Positions 1-8,035 of a DNA stretch of 14,090 nucleotides are shown here, in pieces; positions within the stretch are counted from its first letter, which is position 1; every line of letters begins with the position of its first letter. The stretch spans positions 1-14,090 of the forward strand of contig CAMZCV010000007.1 of assembly GCA_947305035.1 (NCBI GenBank). The letters are read 5' to 3'. The position numbers were made by a program, and so were the translations under genes. The notes under the pieces are model-generated. The model was given only the letters and a program-made list of their open reading frames with translations, ran no database searches and was not told where the DNA came from. This DNA comes from an uncultured Coriobacteriales bacterium (lineage in GTDB: Bacteria; Actinomycetota; Coriobacteriia; Coriobacteriales; Atopobiaceae).

Positions 1-624
1 GATGTCGTAGGGGATCTCGGGGATGAGGATGACGTCGGCGCCGCCAGCCACGCCCGCATACAGCGGGATCCATCCCACCTTGTGGCCCATGATCTCGATC
101 ACGAACACGCGGCCGTGGCTCGAGGCGGTGGTGTGGATGTCGTCGATGAACTTGGTCGCGATCTCGAGTGCCGAGTGGAAGCCGAAGGTGAGGTCGGTCC
201 CCCAGGTGTCGTTGTCGATGGTCTTGGGGAGGGCGATCACGTTGAGGCCCTCTTCGGAAAGGCGGTTTGCGGTCTTGGTGGAGCCGTTGCCGCCCAGCAC
301 GCACAGGCAGTCGAGCTTGAGCTTGTGGTAGGTGTGGAGCATCTTCTCCACCTTGGAGACGCCGTTCTCATCGACATCGTCGATGGTCTTGAAGGGCACG
401 CGGCTCGTTCCCAGGATGGTGCCTCCGCGGGTGAGGATGCCCGAGAAATCGCTCCAGCCGAGCATTGTGAAGTTGCTGTCGATGAGACCGCGGTAGCCGT
501 CGTGGAATCCGTAGATCTCGACGGGCTCTTCACTGCCGAGCAGCACCGTCTTGACGATGCCGCGCATGGTGGCGTTGAGCGCCTGGCAATCTCCGCCGCT
601 GGTAAGCATGCCGATCCTGAACAT
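1..624 (-). CDS. pfkA: 6-phosphofructokinase, N-terminal 208 residues (3' end outside window)
   Basis: Phosphorylates fructose 6-phosphate to fructose 1,6-bisphosphate, the committed step of glycolysis, in the cytoplasm. The visible part starts MFRIGMLTSGGDCQALNA, the N-terminal nucleotide loop of the family. It then shows GGNGST at residues 111-116 and PKTIDND at 133-139, where D137 and D139 match the catalytic TIDND aspartates, and later HGRVFVIEIMGHKVGW. Glycine at 114 points to ATP rather than pyrophosphate as donor, whereas K134 is the residue usual in pyrophosphate enzymes. This mix is characteristic of the 'mixed' PFK subfamily, so donor preference is inferred. The start is supported by AGAAGG nine bases upstream. 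It lies 37 bp after pyk on the same strand and is probably co-transcribed with it. The C-terminal part is beyond the window. Confidence 0.95.
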   Translation of the reverse strand, partial: MFRIGMLTSGGDCQALNATMRGIVKTVLLGSEEPVEIYGFHDGYRGLIDSNFTMLGWSDFSGILTRGGTILGTSRVPFKTIDDVDENGVSKVEKMLHTYHKLKLDCLCVLGGNGSTKTANRLSEEGLNVIALPKTIDNDTWGTDLTFGFHSALEIATKFIDDIHTTASSHGRVFVIEIMGHKVGWIPLYAGVAGGADVILIPEIPYDI

Positions 625-661
625 TGGCCGCACCTTCTTCTTCGAAAAACGTTACCGGACC

Positions 662-2101
662 TTACTGGACCTGGGCGATCATCGACATGTTGGTGGACGT
701 GCTGTAGTTGCCCATGCGCGGCGAGGTCTGCGGGTCGCCTGCGGTGATGACCACGAGCTCTCCCGCATTCACGAGGCCCACCTCGCGGGCAACCTGAAGG
801 GAATGGTAGATGGTGTTCTGCAACGTGCCCTGCTCGATGGTCTTATAGGCCTTCGTTCCCCAGATGAAGCAGCAGGTGCGCAGCGTCTCCTCGTTGGGGG
901 AGGGGACGTAGATGGGCAGCTCGGGCCTATATGCCGACACGATGCGCGCGGTGCGCCCCGAATGCGACGGGCAGAGAATGGCCGACGCACCCACCTGCTC
1001 CGCCATGAACACGGCGGAATACCCGGTGGCGGCGCTCACGTTGGCAAGACCCTTGCGCTCATGGTATGCCTTGCGCTCCAGCAGGTGCTTCTCGGTCTCG
1101 ATACAGATGTCCGACATGGTCTTGACCGCCTCGACGGGGAACCTGCCCGACGCCGTCTCTCCGGAGAGCATGACGCAGTCGGTGCCGTCGTAGATGGCGT
1201 TGGCCACGTCGGTGATCTCGGCGCGCGTGGGCCGCGGGTTCTCGATCATGGAGTTGAGCATCTGCGTGGCCGTGATGACGATCTTGTAGGCATCGTTGCA
1301 CTTTCCGATGATCATCTTCTGCATGTGCGGAACCTGCTCCGCGGGGACCTCCACGCCCAGGTCGCCGCGGGCCACCATGATGCCGTCGGACGCCTCGAGG
1401 ATCTCGTCGAAGTTGGCCACGCCGAGCACGCTCTCGATCTTGGGGAACACCTTCACGTTCTCGGCGCCATGGGCGACGAGGATGCTCCTGATCTCCTGCA
1501 CGGCGGCTGCGCTGCGGATAAACGATGCGGCGATGGCGTCGATGCCTTGCTCGCAACCAAAGATGATGTCCTCGCGGTCGCGGTCGGTCACCGATGGCAG
1601 GCCAACCTCCACGCCGGGGATGTTGACGCCCTTATGCTCGCCCAGCTCTCCGCCGTTCTGAACATGGCAGTGAATCTCGCCGTTCTCCACGGCGGTCACG
1701 CTGAGCTCGATCAGGCCGTCGTCGATGAGGATGGTGGCGCCGGGCTCAACCTCGTTGGGCAGGTTCTTGTAATCGAGCGAGATGCGCGTTGCCGTGCAGG
1801 GCTCCTCGTCGGCGACCACCACGACGTCGCTGCCCGTCTCGATGGATACCTTGCCGCCGCCCTCGATGATGCCCGTGCGCACCTCGGGGCCCTTGGTGTC
1901 GAGCATGATGGCCACGGGAATGCCCAGCTCGGCGGAAACCTTGCGCACGCGGTCCATCATGGCCTTCTGGCTTTCGTGGGTGCCGTGGGAGAAGTTGAAG
2001 CGCGCGACGTTCATGCCATTCTTGATGAGCTTGCGCAGCGTCTCCTCGTCTTCGCAGGCGGGACCCATGGTGCAGACGATCTTCGTTCTCTTATCAGCCA
2101 T
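662..2101 (-). CDS. pyk: pyruvate kinase
   Basis: Converts phosphoenolpyruvate and ADP to pyruvate and ATP, the last step of glycolysis. The 479-residue product has the normal length for the family. The N-terminal part of the barrel carries RFNFSHG (R34, N36, S38) and LDTKGPEVRTG (68-78). The B domain spans roughly 70-170. The signature VFPKIES contains the catalytic K221 and metal ligand E223, followed by ARGDLGVE with D247, ITATQMLNSM with T279, and MLSGETASG. The regulatory C domain runs from about 350 to the end. ATG 2101 is preceded by AAAAGAGG nine bases upstream. It is second in a leftward cluster between the broken lactate dehydrogenase and pfkA. The 116-bp upstream spacer carries hairpins, listed separately, and could hold its own promoter, although I saw no convincing one. 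Confidence 0.97.
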   Translation of the reverse strand: MADKRTKIVCTMGPACEDEETLRKLIKNGMNVARFNFSHGTHESQKAMMDRVRKVSAELGIPVAIMLDTKGPEVRTGIIEGGGKVSIETGSDVVVVADEEPCTATRISLDYKNLPNEVEPGATILIDDGLIELSVTAVENGEIHCHVQNGGELGEHKGVNIPGVEVGLPSVTDRDREDIIFGCEQGIDAIAASFIRSAAAVQEIRSILVAHGAENVKVFPKIESVLGVANFDEILEASDGIMVARGDLGVEVPAEQVPHMQKMIIGKCNDAYKIVITATQMLNSMIENPRPTRAEITDVANAIYDGTDCVMLSGETASGRFPVEAVKTMSDICIETEKHLLERKAYHERKGLANVSAATGYSAVFMAEQVGASAILCPSHSGRTARIVSAYRPELPIYVPSPNEETLRTCCFIWGTKAYKTIEQGTLQNTIYHSLQVAREVGLVNAGELVVITAGDPQTSPRMGNYSTSTNMSMIAQVQ

Positions 2102-2120
2102 TTGAATCGGCCTCTTTTCC

Positions 2121-2204
2121 AGCGGCTGCTGCCGCTATTGCAGGGCGCCCCCGCCGGGATGGCAGAGGCGCCGTTATTCTCTTCCAGCCGCACCAGCGGC
2201 TTTT
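2121..2204 (-). promoter_or_regulatory. GC-hairpin leader between ldhA and pyk
   Basis: The 116-bp spacer contains three 6-bp all-or-mostly GC stems. On the minus strand, in order, they are AGCCGC/GCGGCT with loop TGGT (2201-2186), GGCGCC/GGCGCC (2172-2167 with 2149-2144), and AGCGGC/GCCGCT with loop AGCA (2136-2121). The last ends directly before the AAAAGAGG ribosome-binding site of pyk. The arms of the first and third hairpins can also pair with each other, so alternative folds exist. No T-run follows the first hairpin on the minus strand, so it is not a canonical intrinsic terminator. Regulatory function is inferred and weakly supported; in GC-rich DNA some such stems arise by chance. Confidence 0.35.
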
Positions 2205-2217
2205 CAACCGAAAGAGT

Positions 2218-3170
2218 CTAGCAGACCTGGCTGCCTTGCACGTACTCTCCACCATTCGCGTATGCCACGGCGTTGTCGAGCGTGCACTGCGCGATCTGCG
2301 AGAGCGCCTCGCGGGTGAAGAACGCCTGGTGGCTGGTGAGAACGACATTGGGGAAGGAGCAAAGGCGCGCGGTGATGGAGGTGCCGAGGATCTGGTCGCC
2401 GCGGTCCTGGTACACGTTCTGGTTCTCCTCCTCGTACACGTCGAGGCCGGCGGCGCCGATCTTGCCGGAACGGATGCCGCGGATGAGCGCGTTGGAATCC
2501 ACGAGCGCGCCGCGGCCCGTGTTGATGAGGATGACGCCGTCCTTCATCTTGGCGATGCTCTCATCGTTGATCATGTGGTAGCTGTCCTTGTTGAGGAACG
2601 CATGGAGCGAGATGAGGTCGGCGCGGGCATAGAGCTCGTCGTAGTCCACGTACTCGTCGACGCAGCCCTCCTCGATGAGCTTCTGGTTGGGGTAGAGGCG
2701 CCGATGCGGCCGGTGCCGATGATGCCCGCGGTCTTGCCGTAGAGCGTCTCGCCCACGAGGCCGCCCAGCGAGAAGTTGTTCTCGCGCACGCGGATGTATC
2801 CCTTGTGGATGCGGCGGTTGGCGCACATGGCGAGCGCCATGGCATGCTCGGCGATGGCCTCGGGGCTGTATGCGGGCACGCGCGTGACGGTGATGCCCAG
2901 CTCCTTGGCCATGTTCACGTTCACGGCGTCGAAGCCTGCGCAGCGCATGAGCACGAGCTTGACGCCCAGGCCCGCGAGCACCTCGAGCGTGAGGGCGCCC
3001 ACGTTGGCGTTCACGAATGCGCAGACGGCGTCGTAGCCGCGGGCGAGCGATGCGGTGAGCGGGGTGAGGTTGGTATCGGTGTACTCGATGGAGATTTCGG
3101 GATAGGCGGGGAGCTCTTTGTCAAAGGACTCTTTGTCATAGCTTGCGGTGCCGTAGAACAGGATCTTCAT
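2218..3170 (-). pseudogene. ldhA: D-lactate dehydrogenase (2-hydroxyacid dehydrogenase), frameshifted by an internal deletion
   Basis: D-lactate dehydrogenase reduces pyruvate to D-lactate with NADH and regenerates NAD+ in fermentation. The first frame (from ATG 3170) reads MKILFYGTASYDKESFDKEL and continues through PAYSPEAIAEHAMALAM and the dinucleotide loop GKTAGIIGTGRIG, then leaves frame near 2700. The second frame resumes at LYPNQKLIEEG and runs through ADLISLHAFL, VILINTGRGALVDS, GLDVYEEE and LTSHQAFFTREAL to the stop at 2218. Against the E. coli LdhA layout, about 19 residues should lie between the end of GTGRIG and YPN, but only 5 nt are present. This is a net loss of about 52 bp that removes the second Rossmann strand and shifts the frame. 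Restoring 52 bp would give 334 residues, the normal size. A good ribosome-binding site (GAGGAGG) precedes the start. It could be a true pseudogene or an assembly error. Confidence 0.88.
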
Positions 3171-3216
3171 GGGTTTATGACCTCCTCGATGCCACGGTGG
3201 AGAAGCGACAGCTCAA

Positions 3217-3243
3217 AGTATAGCGCCGGATTGTGCATTTCAA
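3217..3243 (-). promoter_or_regulatory. candidate sigma-70-type promoter for ldhA
   Basis: On the minus strand TTGAAA (3243-3238) is followed after 15 bp by TATACT (3222-3217), which is a good -10. The spacing is shorter than the optimal 17 bp. Transcription would begin about 40 bp before the ldhA start and could continue into pyk and pfkA. Confidence 0.5.
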
Positions 3244-3252
3244 CGCGAATGG

Positions 3253-3281
3253 TGAACGCAGAACCGCAGACGGGGTATAAT
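3253..3281 (+). promoter_or_regulatory. candidate promoter for the calcium ATPase-rsgA operon
   Basis: A perfect TATAAT at 3276-3281 is preceded by GGGG. The expected -35 position (3253-3258) holds only TGAACG, so the -35 is weak, which often indicates an activator or simply a -10-driven promoter. The transcript would start near 3288 and have a leader of about 110 nt before the ATPase start at 3398, unusually long for this compact region. Confidence 0.55.
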
Positions 3282-3304
3282 GACACCTGTTGCAAAGGCA
3301 GATA

Positions 3305-3390
3305 GCCTGGCACAAAGGTGAGCCCTTGCCCCTCCTGGGGAATTATGATCGGGAACCGCGGAACAGACGCCAGGCGCGAACCCCAGGAGG
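3305..3390 (+). promoter_or_regulatory. structured leader that can mask the ATPase ribosome-binding site
   Basis: CCTCCTGGGG at 3331-3340 is the exact reverse complement of CCCCAGGAGG at 3381-3390, and the second copy contains the AGGAGG ribosome-binding site of the downstream ATPase. Two competing pairings exist. The left arm can fold on itself as a CCCC/GGGG stem (3329-3332 with 3337-3340, loop TCCT). GCCTGGC at 3305-3311 can pair with GCCAGGC at 3369-3375, which crosses the 10-bp pairing and so would form a pseudoknot or exclude it. This has the form of a translational switch. I do not recognise a known riboswitch core here, including the Mn2+-sensing yybP-ykoY class often found near such ATPases. 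Confidence 0.5.
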
Positions 3391-3397
3391 AATGCCC

Positions 3398-6076
3398 ATG
3401 AGGGAGTATCTCGAATCCGCTGAGAAGGTCGTCGAAGACCAAGGGACGGATGTCAAAAACGGTCTCACCGCCGCAGAGGCAGCGGCGCGTCTCCAGAAGA
3501 ACGGTCCCAACAAGCTGAAGGAAGCCGAGAAGGACCCGCTGTGGAAGCGGTTCTTCGCCATGATGGCCGACCCGATGGTCATCATGCTCATCATCGCGGC
3601 GGTCATCTCCGCCGTGACCGGCATGATGCAGGGCGAGGCTGACTTCGCCGACGTCTTCATCATCATGTTCGTGGTCGTGCTCAACTCCGTGCTCGGCGTG
3701 GTGCAGGAGTACCAGGCCGAGAACGCCCTCGCGGCCCTGCAGGAGATGAGCGCCGCCCAGTCCAAGGTCATCCGCGACGGGCGCCAGATCTCCGTGCCCT
3801 CCGCCGAGATCGTGGTGGGCGACATCGTCATCCTCGAGGCCGGCGACGCGGTGCCGGCAGACTGCCGCATCATCGAGAGCGCCTCGATGAAGGTCGAGGA
3901 GAGCGCGCTCACCGGCGAGTCGGTTCCCGTGGATAAGATTGTCAAGATCCTCGGCCTTCCCGCCGGGCATGAGGACGTTCCCCTGGGCGACCGCAAGAAC
4001 ATGTGCTACATGGGCTCCACCGTGGTGTACGGTCGCGGCGTTGCCGTGGTCATCGCAACCGGCATGGATACCGAGATGGGCAAGATCGCCGACGCCATCG
4101 CAAACGCGGCTGACGAGCTCACGCCGCTTCAGATCAAGCTCAACGAGCTCTCCGGCGTGCTCACCAAGCTCGTCGTGGGCATCTGCGCCATCGTCTTCGT
4201 GGTGGGTATCTTCCAGCACGGCGGCATGGCGTTCTTCCAGGATATGGACCAGGTGCTCAACACCTTCATGGTCGCCGTGTCGCTCGCCGTGGCCGCCATC
4301 CCCGAGGGCCTCGTGGCCGTGGTGACCATCGCCCTTTCCATCGGCGTCACCAAGATGAGCAAGCGCCGCGCCATCGTCCGCAAGATGAACGCCGTCGAGA
4401 CGCTCGGCTGCACGCAGGTCATCTGCTCCGACAAGACCGGCACCCTCACGCAGAACCGCATGACCGTCGTGAAGCACTACTCCGAGGACACCCCGCGCCT
4501 AGTGCGCTGCATGGCGCTCTGCTCGGATGCCAAGTGGGATAGGGTTGCCGAGCAGGCCGTGGGCGAGCCCACCGAGGCCGCCCTCGTTGCCGACGCCGCC
4601 AAGATGGGCTTCACCTCCAGCGACCTCGATGCAGCCAACCCGCGCGTGGGCGAGGCGCCGTTCGACTCCGGCCGCAAGATGATGTCCGTGGTGAACCTCT
4701 CGCCGTCCGGCGACTACATCCAGCACACCAAGGGCGGCCCCGACGTGGTTCTCGCGCGCTGCACCAAGTTCCACACCTCCGAGGGCGACGTTCCCATGAC
4801 CGACGAGCTGCGCGCCAAGATCATGGAGCAGAACAAGGCCATGGCCGACGACGCGCTGCGCGTCATGGCCGCCGCCCGCGTGAACTACCACAAGAATCCG
4901 CCCGCCAGCTACGAGGCGGCAGATCTCGAGAAGGACATGGTCTTCATCGGCCTCTGCGGCATGATCGACCCGGTGCGCCCCGAGGTCAAGGACGCCATCA
5001 TGGAGGCCCATGGCGCCGGCATGCGCGTGGTCATGATCACCGGCGACCATATCGACACCGCCGTGGCCATCGCCAAGGAGCTCGGCATCGTGCGCGATAA
5101 GAGCCAGGCCATCACCGGCGCAGAGCTCGACAAGATCTCCGACGAGGACTTCTTCACGCGCATCGAGGAAATCGGCGTCTACGCGCGCGTCCAGCCCGAG
5201 CACAAGACCCGCATCGTCGACACGTGGAAGAAGAAGGGCATGGTCGTCGCCATGACCGGTGACGGTGTCAACGACGCGCCCTCCATCAAGAAGGCCGACA
5301 TCGGCGTGGGCATGGGCATCACCGGCACCGACGTCACCAAGGGCGTCGCCGACATGGTGCTCGCCGACGACAACTTCGCCACCATCATCGGTGCCGTCGA
5401 AGAGGGTCGCCGCATCTACGACAACATCCGCAAGGCCATCCAGTTCCTGCTCTCGTCCAACCTCGCCGAGGTCATCTCGGTGTTCGTGGCGTCGCTCATC
5501 GGCTTCGTCATCCTCGAGCCCACGCACCTGCTGTGGATCAACCTCATCACCGACTCCCTGCCGGCGCTTGCCATGTGCATGGAGGAGGCCGAGCCCGACA
5601 TCATGAAGCGCAAGCCGCGCAACTCCAAGGACGGCATCTTCGCCAACGGAATGGGCATCGACACGCTCTTCCAGGGCGCTGTCATCGCAGCTCTCACGCT
5701 CGCTTCGTACTTCATCGGCATCAGCCACGCCGGCGTGAGCCTCGCCGAGGCCGTTGCGAGCGATCAGGCCGGTCTCGAGGGCATGACCATGGCGTTTCTC
5801 ACGCTCTCCATGGTCGAGATGTTCCACTCGCTCAACATGCGCAGCCGCCGCGGCTCCATCTTCAAGCTCCCCACGCAGAACGGCTGGGCTTGGGGCGCCT
5901 TCGCGCTTGCGCTCCTGCTCACGTGGGTCGTCATCGAGACCCCGCTCTCGCAGCTCTTCCACTTCGCAGAGCTCGACCTCATGCACTACGGCATCGCCAT
6001 GGCGCTCGCGTTCTCGATCATCCCGATCATCGAGATCTACAAGTCCGTCATGCGCGGCATCGAGAAGGAGAAGTAG
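3398..6076 (+). CDS. P-type calcium-transporting ATPase, SERCA-like (P2A)
   Basis: ATP-driven cation pump of the cytoplasmic membrane, 892 residues, predicted to export Ca2+. Landmarks in order are an N-terminal cation-ATPase domain, TGES at 172-175 (actuator), PEGL at 302-305 (M4), the phosphorylation motif DKTGTLTQ with D345, MITGDH, and the hinge TGDGVND with D622 and D626. Residues that bind calcium in SERCA have counterparts: E303 in M4, N688 and E691 in M5, N715, T718 and D719 in M6, and E807 in M8. This suggests both calcium sites are retained, whereas PMR1/PMCA-type pumps lose one. ATG 3398 is chosen because AGGAGG lies seven bases upstream; ATG 3392 would be too close. Its stop is 3 nt from rsgA, so the two are probably one operon. 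Substrate is inferred from conserved residues. Confidence 0.93.
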   Translation: MREYLESAEKVVEDQGTDVKNGLTAAEAAARLQKNGPNKLKEAEKDPLWKRFFAMMADPMVIMLIIAAVISAVTGMMQGEADFADVFIIMFVVVLNSVLGVVQEYQAENALAALQEMSAAQSKVIRDGRQISVPSAEIVVGDIVILEAGDAVPADCRIIESASMKVEESALTGESVPVDKIVKILGLPAGHEDVPLGDRKNMCYMGSTVVYGRGVAVVIATGMDTEMGKIADAIANAADELTPLQIKLNELSGVLTKLVVGICAIVFVVGIFQHGGMAFFQDMDQVLNTFMVAVSLAVAAIPEGLVAVVTIALSIGVTKMSKRRAIVRKMNAVETLGCTQVICSDKTGTLTQNRMTVVKHYSEDTPRLVRCMALCSDAKWDRVAEQAVGEPTEAALVADAAKMGFTSSDLDAANPRVGEAPFDSGRKMMSVVNLSPSGDYIQHTKGGPDVVLARCTKFHTSEGDVPMTDELRAKIMEQNKAMADDALRVMAAARVNYHKNPPASYEAADLEKDMVFIGLCGMIDPVRPEVKDAIMEAHGAGMRVVMITGDHIDTAVAIAKELGIVRDKSQAITGAELDKISDEDFFTRIEEIGVYARVQPEHKTRIVDTWKKKGMVVAMTGDGVNDAPSIKKADIGVGMGITGTDVTKGVADMVLADDNFATIIGAVEEGRRIYDNIRKAIQFLLSSNLAEVISVFVASLIGFVILEPTHLLWINLITDSLPALAMCMEEAEPDIMKRKPRNSKDGIFANGMGIDTLFQGAVIAALTLASYFIGISHAGVSLAEAVASDQAGLEGMTMAFLTLSMVEMFHSLNMRSRRGSIFKLPTQNGWAWGAFALALLLTWVVIETPLSQLFHFAELDLMHYGIAMALAFSIIPIIEIYKSVMRGIEKEK

Positions 6077-6079
6077 AGC

Positions 6080-7177
6080 GTGGCGAAGCGCGGCGGCTCA
6101 AAGCGCACGCAGTCTACCGACGCCGGCAGGGTCATCGAGGCCCTGCCGGCGCTCTCGCATCTGGCCGATGTTCCCAACTTCGACGAGCTGAAGCCGCACG
6201 ACTCCCAGCGCGCGGCATTTGCCCGAGCACAGGATCGGCTGGGCGATGACGTGGAACTCGCCTGCGTGGTGCGCCTCGACAGGGGCTTTCCCGCGCTTGC
6301 CACGGAGAACGCGCTCTTCCGCGCCGAGTTCGCGACCAAGCTCACCAAGGGCGGAGACAGCCGCGTGGCCGTGGGCGATTGGGTTGCGGCGCGCCGTCCT
6401 GCCGAGCACGATATGGGCCTTATCGAGGAGATCCTCCCGCGCACGAGCGATATTGCCCGCTGGCGCGGCAAGGCGCGTGGCGAGAAGCAGACCCTCGCCG
6501 CCAACGTCGACATCGTCATCGTGGTGCAGGCGCTCCTGCCGGGCGAGTTCGACCCCGAGCGCATCGTGCGCTCCGCCGTCATCGCGCGGGATTGCGGTGC
6601 CGAGGTCGCCGTGGTGCTCACCAAGGCCGACCGCGTGGATGCCGCGCACCGCGAGGCTGCTGTGGCTGCTATCAGGGCGCTCATCGGCGATGATGTCTCC
6701 ATCGCCGTGACTTCTTCGGAGGAGGGGAGCGGCATCGACGACGTGCGTGCCCTTGTCCCCTCGGGCACCATCGCCATCGTGCTGGGGGAGAGCGGTGCGG
6801 GGAAGTCAACGCTTCTGAATGCCCTGCTCGGCCACGAGGCGCTCGAGACGGGCGCCGTGCGCGAGCGTGACGACGCGGGGCGCCATACCACCGTGGCGCG
6901 CCGTATGGTGTCGCTGCCGAATGCGGGCATCATCGTGGACGAGCCCGGGCTTCGGAGCCTGCCGCTCGTGGGGCACGAGCGTGGGCTCGCCAAGGTGTTC
7001 CCCGATATCGCAGAGGCGGCTTCTACCTGCAAGTTCAGGGATTGCACCCACACGCACGAACCCGGATGCGCCGTGCGCGGCGGTTCGTTTGCACCCGAGC
7101 GTGTGGCAGCCTATGTTGCCCTCGCTTCCGAGATGCGCGCCAACGCCGCCACCCTCGATCCCGACATCGTGCTTTGA
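6080..7177 (+). CDS. rsgA: small ribosomal subunit biogenesis GTPase RsgA
   Basis: Circularly permuted GTPase that helps late maturation of the 30S ribosomal subunit. The 365-residue protein has a basic N-terminal tail, an OB-like region around 58-125, then the permuted G motifs: G4 TKAD (181-184), G5 near S212-S213, G1 GESGAGKST (236-244), G2 around T270-T271 and G3 DEPG (287-290, instead of the usual DTPG). The C-terminal zinc site follows as C317, C322, H324 and C330, matching the family spacing C-x4-C-x-H-x5-C. The start is GTG, with AAGGAG nine bases upstream inside the end of the ATPase gene, so translation is probably coupled. The TGA stop is the first three bases of the first REP unit, so the C-terminus may have been defined by insertion of that element. 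Confidence 0.92.
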   Translation: MAKRGGSKRTQSTDAGRVIEALPALSHLADVPNFDELKPHDSQRAAFARAQDRLGDDVELACVVRLDRGFPALATENALFRAEFATKLTKGGDSRVAVGDWVAARRPAEHDMGLIEEILPRTSDIARWRGKARGEKQTLAANVDIVIVVQALLPGEFDPERIVRSAVIARDCGAEVAVVLTKADRVDAAHREAAVAAIRALIGDDVSIAVTSSEEGSGIDDVRALVPSGTIAIVLGESGAGKSTLLNALLGHEALETGAVRERDDAGRHTTVARRMVSLPNAGIIVDEPGLRSLPLVGHERGLAKVFPDIAEAASTCKFRDCTHTHEPGCAVRGGSFAPERVAAYVALASEMRANAATLDPDIVL

Positions 7178-7237
7178 GACAGTGCTCCCGGGGAGGAGTG
7201 TCTCACTGAGACAGTGCTCCCGGGGAGGAGTGTCTCA
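7175..7237 (+). repeat. left REP pair (two 31-bp palindromic units)
   Basis: Units at 7175-7205 and 7207-7237 are identical and in direct orientation, separated by one C. Each starts TGAGACA and ends TGTCTCA (7-bp outer stem), with an inner CTCC/GGAG stem around loop CGG and a bulged GAG on the right arm (GGAGGAGTG). The first three bases of the first unit are the rsgA stop codon. Such palindromes can also stabilise mRNA 3' ends; there is no T-run, so intrinsic termination is not indicated. Confidence 0.9.
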
Positions 7238-7255
7238 CCGAGGACCGCCGCATTG

Positions 7256-7264
7256 TGCTATCGT
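7256..7264 (+). promoter_or_regulatory. possible extended -10 for the RAYT gene
   Basis: TGCTATCGT lies 30 bp before the RAYT start and is identical to the extended -10 proposed for the response-regulator gene. No recognisable -35 is present, since that position falls at the end of the second REP unit. Weak evidence. Confidence 0.25.
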
Positions 7265-7294
7265 TCTGACCCAATCAAACATCGGGAGGACGCC

Positions 7295-8035
7295 ATGGCA
7301 CACCGGCAATTGAGCGAGTCGGGCTTCTACCACATCACCATGCGCAGCGCAGGCCAGATCGCCCTGTTCGAAGATGATGACGATCGCAGGAAGTACCTTT
7401 CTTTGCTTAAAGCTGCACGCGACAAGTACAACGCGCGGATCATCGCCTGGGTGCTTATGACCGACCACGTGCACCTTATCGTAGATTTCGGTGAGAATCC
7501 CCAGAATATCAGCGCATTCATGCATTCGATCGATCATCCCTACAGTTGCTACTTCAATGCGAAGACGGGCAGATCGGGCACTCTGTTCCAGAGTGTGTTC
7601 TGGAGCAAACCGCTCATCGATGACTCCCAGCTCATCGCCACAACCTACTATGTCCATATGAACCCTGAGAATGCCTGCATCGCACCCATGCGGGAGTATC
7701 GGTGGAGCAGCTATCGCGAGTATGCAGGGCTGCAGTGGGCCGTCGACACGAGCACGGTGCTCGAATTGTTCGGAAGTTTCGAGGCGTTCGATGCATACGA
7801 AGGGTCGCCGAAGGATGTTGTAAGCAGGGCATCATCCGTGGCCCCGCAAGACGGAGATGTGCTTGCGAGGGCGATGGCCCTTGCTGGAGTGAAGACCTCG
7901 GACGAGCTCAGGGCCCTTCAAAAAGTGCAGCGAGATGAGCTGATCCGAAAACTTGCGAGCGAGGGGAACAGCGCGCGGAAGATTGCGCGATCATTCGGAA
8001 TCGGCCATGCGACCGTCTCCCGCATCATAAAATGA
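7295..8035 (+). CDS. REP-associated tyrosine transposase (RAYT, Y1/HUH family) with C-terminal HTH
   Basis: Single-strand DNA nuclease and strand-transfer enzyme of the Y1 class, 246 residues. The metal-binding HUH pair is H58 and H60 in MTDHVHLIV. The nucleophile is probably Y119 in TTYYVHMNPEN, followed by the family motif EYRWSSYREYAG (134-144). The C-terminal residues from about 211 to 246 (RDELIRKLASEGNSARKIAR, then SFGIGHATVSRIIK) form a helix-turn-helix that probably binds DNA. ATG 7295 has GGAGG five bases upstream; an open frame extends further upstream but only through the REP unit. The TGA stop is the first codon of the first downstream REP unit. The neighbouring palindromes are its likely substrates. 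All key residues are present, so it looks intact. Confidence 0.92.
   Translation: MAHRQLSESGFYHITMRSAGQIALFEDDDDRRKYLSLLKAARDKYNARIIAWVLMTDHVHLIVDFGENPQNISAFMHSIDHPYSCYFNAKTGRSGTLFQSVFWSKPLIDDSQLIATTYYVHMNPENACIAPMREYRWSSYREYAGLQWAVDTSTVLELFGSFEAFDAYEGSPKDVVSRASSVAPQDGDVLARAMALAGVKTSDELRALQKVQRDELIRKLASEGNSARKIARSFGIGHATVSRIIK

Noticed and set aside
2186..2204. Intrinsic terminator (AGCCGC/GCGGCT followed by TTT on the plus strand)
   Set aside because: The T-run is only three bases beyond the stem and faces the plus strand, where no gene ends. On the coding (minus) strand no T-run follows.
551..2221. 556-residue open frame on the plus strand opposite pyruvate kinase
   Set aside because: It is an antisense shadow caused by high GC at third positions, its translation is His/Asp/Val/Leu-rich with no family motif, and pyruvate kinase is unambiguous on the other strand.
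2218..2826. Separate 202-residue dehydrogenase starting at 2826
   Set aside because: The first 40 or so residues are an out-of-frame reading of the upstream half of ldhA. It is the 3' piece of the frameshifted gene, not an independent gene.
3288..3397. yybP-ykoY (Mn2+) or cobalamin riboswitch upstream of the cation ATPase
   Set aside because: I could not find the conserved core sequences of either class. A covariance-model search would be needed to settle it.
3290..3397. N-terminal extension of the ATPase from an upstream start
   Set aside because: No ATG with a ribosome-binding site precedes 3392, the translated extension is unlike the family, and AGGAGG is correctly placed for 3398.
3167..5986. 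Long minus-strand open frames opposite the calcium ATPase (3167-4477 and 4499-5986)
   Set aside because: Composition shadows with His/Gly/Asp-rich translations, no ribosome-binding sites and full overlap with a well-supported gene.
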